From Irineochytrium annulatum (lineage: Eukaryota; Chytridiomycota; Chytridiomycetes; Chytridiales; Chytridiaceae): a stretch of 12,275 nt of DNA. Of the stretch, positions 8,137-12,275 are shown one piece after another; position 1 is the first letter of the stretch; every line of letters begins with the position of its first letter. The notes beneath the pieces are model-generated. The model made no database searches, was not told the DNA's origin, and saw only the letters and a program-made list of their open reading frames with translations. Location: positions 1 to 12,275 of the forward strand of contig JADGJL010000898.1 of NCBI GenBank assembly GCA_027600665.1, in the 5' to 3' direction. The position numbers were made by a program, and so were the translations under genes.

Positions 8137-8464
8137 TTGCTTGCGTAAGCATATTTGTTTGTAAAAGACCTAACCGAATATGGGCCTGTATTTAACCGCT
8201 CGTTCACGCGGCGGCCTTGATAGTATCTCGAAGGAGTGCCCCGGCAGGAGGATGAAAGCGCATTTGGGCAGCTAGACACCACTAGCTAATAGATGCGAGG
8301 GCTCGCGGACGTAAAACCAAACGACGGTGCCGCGTATCCGGGACGCCGGAGAAGAGCTTTAATGGATGGACGCAGAGCGGAGCTGTAATAGGCGGACGAC
8401 GAGGAGGTTGACGTGGTTTGGAGGCGACGATGCCCGTGCCAGTGTCCGGGGAAGAATACTATGA

Positions 8465-8764
8465 AGGAATAACGATGAAGGGACTCCCGACCCATGTTGG
8501 AGTTTACCTGGATTTGCATTCGACTTCTATCCGACCCCCAGCGCCTTCGATACTATCCCGAAGGACAGGTGCTGCGGAAGAGGACACGCACCGCGCGACG
8601 CGAAGAAGTTCATACGTCCGCGTCATTGGCTTGAGGACGCTTTTCAGCGGGGAAGAACGCAAACGAGACAATATGGATATGATGAGAACATCGAATCGAC
8701 GTTTGGCCCAGCTACGAAGTTCAACCGACGACGTGAGTCGCCTGAAGCTGTCAGCACACATTAG
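8465..8764 (+). pseudogene. Protein-like open frame without a start codon
   Basis: After a TGA at 8462-8464 this frame stays open for 99 codons to TAG at 8762-8764 but contains no ATG. It reads as natural protein with C/G-ending codons: FAFDFYPTPSAFDTIPKD, FIRPRHWLEDAFQRGRTQ and ESTFGPATKFNRR are sample segments. A different plus frame (8418-8789) has an ATG and is longer but is less biased in codon use. It may be an internal exon, or the remains of a gene whose start was lost. No domain is recognised. Confidence 0.25.
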
Positions 8765-8789
8765 ACTTATGTTAGCGTTACTTCATTGA

Positions 8790-9295
8790 GTCAAGGCTTG
8801 TCGAATGGGTTTTCTTGAGTGCTTCACGAGTTTACTCGAAACGTTGCCGATCTTGAGCAAGTGGAGAGTGATTAAGATATTGGGTTGTATGCGCGGCCTC
8901 CTCACATGAGGTGTTGGCGTATGCTTCGACGAGCATGAAAACAGCTTACTTGACCTGGCGACCGTGCATTCATTACTACTTGTGCCGCACATCTGAGCGT
9001 TCTTTCTTCCACGTACGCAGGGTTGTACCTTATTAGAAGTAGGCTGCTACTCCCACCTTTAAATCACGTACCCTTTCCGCGTCCGCGTAGTCTCTTCGTG
9101 CAGATTAGATCAAAGACCAAAGGTCAGCAAAAGGATGAATAATCCATGCTTGCTCAGTCACACATCTTTTGCAAACGCAGCGAACAAATTTGCCTTAAAT
9201 GTCGAACTTTCATTAAACGAAGTAAAACAGGAGGACTACAAAACATCCTCTAGAATCAACCCACACCCACACACACCGGTTCCAAAATCATCACT
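8790..9295. other. Intergenic and presumed 3' UTR of the aminotransferase gene
   Basis: This lies downstream (minus strand) of the aminotransferase stop at 9296. It should hold that gene's 3' UTR in its right-hand part. I see no canonical AATAAA on the minus strand here, so the polyadenylation site is not located. A CA-rich run (CACACCCACACACACC) lies near 9262-9277. No other gene is visible. Confidence 0.45.
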
Positions 9296-10710
9296 TCAAC
9301 GATGCTCCTTCTCAAACTCCCTCATAAACTCCGCCAACGCCTCCGCTGCCTCCACCGGCAAAGCATTGTACAGGCTCGCCCTGATCCCTCCCACGCTCCT
9401 ATGCCCCGCAAGCTGCACCATGCCCTTCCCCTCGGCCCTCCTTAAAAACTCCGCCTCGAGCTCCTTGCTCGGCTTGCCGTCCTTCATGATCCTGAAGGGC
9501 ACGTTCATGCGAGACCTCATGCCCGGTTGTACGGGGCACCAGTAGAAGCCCTCGGAGGAGGAGATGGTGGAGTAGATCAGGGACGACTTGCGGGCATTGG
9601 TGGAAGACATGGACTCGAGGCCGCCGACGTCCCTGAGGAGCCATTGGAGGACGAGGCCGGTGACGTAAATGGCCCATGTGGGCGGGGTGTTGTAGAGGGA
9701 GTTGTTGTCGGCGCAGATCTTTGTAGAAAAAAAAAAAACACGAAGAAGAGACACTTAGAAATTGCAAATTCTTCTCGCCCAACGACTTTCCAGGTTTCTC
9801 GCGCCCCGACTTCCCACCTACGCCCCTCTTAACCCTCTCATCCTCCCGCATAACTCTCACAAAACCTTACCTTAAAATCCATCATGACAGGACACCTCAA
9901 CCCCTCGCAAAACCTCGTCCCGATCAGATCATCCCTCACGATGGCGACCGTCACGCCGGCGGGCCCCATGTTCTTCTGCGCTCCGGCAAAGATGACAGCA
10001 TATTTTGAGACGTCGACGGGCTTCGAGAGGATGCTGGAGCTCATGTCGCAAACGACGGGCACGTTAGCGGGCACACGCTCGAAGGGGAAGGGGTCAAACT
10101 CGACGCCGTGGACGGTCTCGTTGTCGCAGAAGTAGACGTAGGAGGCGTTAGGGGTGAAGGACCAGGAGGCGGGGTCGGGGAGGTCCCCGTTGAAGTTTGT
10201 CGCCTGTAAGAGTTAGAAAATGGCATAACGATGGTTGCCTCAAAGAATGGGGGGATTGTGCGAAGCAACACAAGCCAAAGCGGAATTCTGTCCTTCTCCA
10301 CTATCTACCCCCGTACACTCATTGATACATACCTTCGAATCAACGACAATCTTCACATTCGCGCCGAGCTTCGTCGCCTCCTCCGCGGCCTTCTTCGACC
10401 ACGCGCCAGTGATCACGTAATCAACGGGATTCTTCAAATCCTTGCCCACAAGGTTATAAACCACGGTCGAGAACTGGTTCGTCGCCCCGCCTTGCATGAA
10501 CAGGATTTTGTAGTTCGCTGGCACGTTGAGCAGCCTCGCCAGGTTGGCCTTGGCGGTGTTGAGGCACTCCTCAAACTCCTTCGAGCGGTGCGAGAGCTCC
10601 ATGAGGGAGCAGTTTGTCCCTGCGAAGTTGAGGAGGTCGCGCTGGGCCTCTTCGAGGACGGGTTTGGGGAGGACGCCGGGGCCGGCGGAGAAGTTCCAGG
10701 TCTTGCTCAT
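9296..10710 (-). CDS. SER1: Phosphoserine aminotransferase, three exons
   Basis: This PLP enzyme converts 3-phosphohydroxypyruvate and glutamate to 3-phosphoserine and 2-oxoglutarate, the second step of serine synthesis. In transcript order the exons are 10710-10333, 10203-9871 and 9718-9296, joined in phase 0 to give 377 aa, typical for the family. Introns are 129 and 152 bp with GTATGT and GTAAGG donors; the first has a TTCTAAC branch site close to its acceptor, and the second ends in a 12-T tract and CTACAAAG. Visible motifs are FSAGPGVLP (7-15), SHR (40-42), MQGGATNQF (72-80), the PLP-facing aspartate in VCDMSSS (D179), the Schiff-base lysine in [10 protein letters not shown] (K203), SLYNTPPT (244-251) and [16 protein letters not shown] at the C-terminus. 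All expected catalytic residues are present. The start is the only ATG giving the family N-terminus. It is transcribed divergently from the DUF2462 gene. Confidence 0.97.
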
Positions 10711-11165
10711 GATGGAGGGTCGTTGAGCGCGAGGAGGGTGAGAATCAGGTTCGAATGCGGGTCGCGGTCGCGCAGCTGAGAAGATGGGGCTGCGAGTTGC
10801 GGGTGCTAAAAGGCGGGGTGCTTGAAATCAAAGCGATTCACGCCTCCTCCTTTGACAGTGATGAGATCTCGGTAAATGCTCTGAACACGTCACCAGATAA
10901 TTATCGGCAATATTTTTCTTCTCTGGTTTATATAAACACTCTCAGTACAACAATGCTCGGCAGTACTGGGAATATCAATTTGAAGCAGATCTTGCAATGC
11001 CGCCGGTGCATGCACTTGCAACACGGTGAGAACTTTGATTAGATGCAGATGCTCGTTCGCGTTCGGATTTAATTTTTTTGAGGAGCTGGCAGTTAGGAGG
11101 GAGCGGCTTGTGCATTCCGTCAAACATATTTTTTCAGAAACTTGACAATCTCGATCTCTGAGGCG
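10711..11165. promoter_or_regulatory. Shared divergent upstream region (SER1 / DUF2462 gene)
   Basis: These 455 bases separate two start codons facing away from each other, so they should contain both promoters. A palindromic TATATAA-containing block (TTTATATAAA at 10927-10936) could serve either direction, about 220 bases from the aminotransferase ATG and 230 from the other. Near 11128-11140 an ATTTTTTCAG resembles a 3' splice site, and a GTGAGA at 11026 could be its donor, so the DUF2462 transcript may carry a 5'-UTR intron. I found no TGACTCA site of the amino-acid-control type. The open frame at 10755-11042 has no coding character. Confidence 0.55.
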
Positions 11166-11679
11166 ATGGCACAGGGCGCAGTGAAGAAGAACAAGGGAGC
11201 GGCCGCGAAGAACAAGAAGGACAAGCCAACGGGACCGAAGCGAGGAGGTTTGTAGTGGAGTCATTAGAATGTTCACTTTCTTCGCTGACCGTTGCATTCC
11301 GAACAGGGACTACCATCGCCCCCAAGAAGGCAAACCTCACAAAGCAGCTGGCTTTGAAGAAAGTGCGTGTTCCCTTGTACACGCTCTTTTATCATTGCGA
11401 TCATTTTTGGTTGACCATGTGGATTCATTAGAAACTGACCGCCGGCACCATCAACGAGACGGAGCGCCAAATGGCCGCTAGGGCGGGGACAACGGGAAAG
11501 TTGACAATCATGAAGAAGACGGCAGAGGGCGCGATAAAGGAGTTGGCGGGTCAGAAGGTGGGGTAGTTTTTGCTTTCCGTTTCTTTGTATGATTAAATAA
11601 TGGTTACATTTAAACGCAGAAAAAGGGAAAGCACGTTCTACCGGCGGCCGCGGCTGGGAAGATCAAGAAGAAGAAGTGA
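11166..11679 (+). CDS. DUF2462/UPF0390-family small basic protein, four exons
   Basis: Exons 11166-11247, 11307-11362, 11432-11557 and 11620-11679 join, with GT-AG introns of 59, 69 and 62 bp, to a 107-residue lysine-rich protein. The start MAQG, the basic linker, and GPKRGGTTIAPKK (residues 23-35) match the pattern of the DUF2462 (UPF0390) family, whose human member is C19orf53 (Leydig cell tumour 10 kDa protein homologue). The middle (about 36-88) is likely helical (LTKQLALKKKLTAG, TGKLTIMKKTAEGAIKEL), and the tail ends in GKIKKKK, suiting a nuclear or nucleolar protein. The family's biochemical role is not well established and no enzyme motif is visible. Intron 1 splits a glycine codon (phase 1); the other junctions are phase 0. 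No single exon is long enough to stand out as an open frame, so this gene is easily missed. Length fits the family (about 100 aa). Confidence 0.88.
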
Positions 11680-12140
11680 TCAAAACCCACGTTACGCCTC
11701 TCTCGTCTCGCTTTCTAACACCTCGCACACGCTCGTTTTCTTGACACGCTCCTTTCAATCTCGCTCATCATAATATATTTTATTTACCTGTCTTGTATGA
11801 CTCCCTCCTGTGGGGATGAAAGGAGTTGTTATCCGTGGTCAGGTATGCTTGGTGCAGCAACATCATCCGAAAGTATATAATGCCTTCTCCGTTAAACACC
11901 ACACTTCGATATATTCTCTAGGCAGCGTATAAGTTAATATTGCATGATGGAAAGAGCTAATAAATATGATGGAGTCGCAGCCGACATTACCGAACCCCTT
12001 TGGATAAAATAAAGATATGTGGGGAAACAGAAGGAGAATATGAGCATGATACCACTTAATGATACTGCACGCAATAAGAAACATGCACAACTATGCCAGT
12101 CCCTCTCATCATGCACCCAACCCCCGCCTCACGTCTAAAA
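11680..12140. promoter_or_regulatory. Intergenic tail with poly(A) signals for convergent genes
   Basis: AT-rich sequence between the DUF2462 stop and the presumed convergent gene at the window edge. On the plus strand AATAAA occurs at 11959-11964 and 12008-12013, about 280 and 330 bases beyond the DUF2462 stop. On the minus strand AATAAA (plus TTTATT, 11779-11784) lies about 360 bases beyond the stop at 12141. The two 3' tails may therefore overlap. Open frames at 11863-12116 on the minus strand have no coding character. Confidence 0.5.
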
Positions 12141-12275
12141 TCAAAACAACGTCCGCACCCAGCTGAAAAGCTTAGAAGTCCTATCCGACCGATTCGTCGC
12201 CGTCGCGCCCCTCTTCTCCTCGTCCTTCCTTCTCCTCCTGCTATTCGCGCTGATCCTACCCTCCCCGTCCACGCC
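12141..12275 (-). CDS. Probable 3' end of a minus-strand gene, cut by the window edge
   Basis: The minus-strand frame entering at 12275 stays open for 44 codons and ends with TGA at 12143-12141. It reads as a basic C-terminal tail (ISANSRRRRKDEEKRG, then TSKLFSWVRTLF) with C/G-ending codons, and the GC-rich, AT-rich boundary falls right at the stop, which favours this strand. Two plus-strand frames are also open to the edge: one without ATG that would encode a hydrophobic segment (SSSFLLLLLFALIL), and one from an ATG at 12112. The product cannot be named from this fragment. More sequence to the right would decide the strand. Confidence 0.4.
   Translation of the reverse strand, partial: GVDGEGRISANSRRRRKDEEKRGATATNRSDRTSKLFSWVRTLF

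Noticed and set aside
8206..8216. TCACGCGGCGG shared with 6850-6860
   Set aside because: An 11-base match between GC-rich segments, not extended on either side, is within chance expectation.
8679..8745. Box C/D snoRNA-like pattern (ATGATGA ... CTGA, about 60 bases apart)
   Set aside because: There is no terminal stem joining the flanks and no second pair of boxes. The motifs are short enough to occur by chance.
10748..10762. tRNA B-box-like GGTTCGAATGC
   Set aside because: There is no matching A box or cloverleaf around it, and it lies in the leader/promoter of SER1.
10231..10779. 182-codon open frame on the plus strand opposite SER1 exon 1
   Set aside because: It lies antisense to a confidently identified gene and is explained by its codon bias; it also runs through the intron and promoter.

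Overview
This window looks like a piece of a fungal nuclear genome, most likely a basidiomycete. The reasons are short GT-AG introns (55-152 bp) that interrupt every recognisable gene, exons strongly biased to C/G at third codon positions, pyrimidine-rich 3' splice sites with CTAAC-like branch points, and an EF-1alpha gene with four coding introns plus an apparent 5'-UTR intron. Assignment below phylum is not possible from the sequence alone.

Layout. (1) Positions 1-2180 (+) hold the complete coding region of translation elongation factor 1-alpha (five coding exons, 461 aa), the end of a probable 5'-UTR intron, and a T-rich 3' UTR with a canonical poly(A) signal. (2) About 2200-9290 is a roughly 7-kb stretch with no gene I can name. 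It holds a 25-bp tandem repeat (2361-2432), a strongly G-skewed tract (about 2690-3420), several hairpins and inverted repeats (4006-4090, 4259-4279, 7052-7083, 7335-7364), and short GC3-rich protein-like islands on both strands (about 4214-4489, 5231-5642, 5897-6178, 7249-8136, 8465-8764). The islands are broken by stops and frame changes and read best as decayed genes, or as exons of unrecognised genes. One short frame near 5033 resembles the motif A region of a LINE-type reverse transcriptase. (3) Positions 9296-10710 (-) hold phosphoserine aminotransferase (three exons, 377 aa), the second enzyme of serine synthesis. (4) Positions 11166-11679 (+) hold a small, lysine-rich, four-exon gene (107 aa) of the DUF2462/UPF0390 family, transcribed divergently from the aminotransferase across a 455-bp shared upstream region. 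(5) Positions 12141-12275 (-) probably hold the 3' end of a further gene running off the window edge, convergent with the DUF2462 gene.

The three secure genes are conserved housekeeping genes (translation elongation, serine synthesis, a basic protein of poorly known role) and do not form a pathway together. I found no convincing new biological system. The parts worth a second look are the relic-like islands, the tandem repeat and the perfect hairpin in the gene-poor block.
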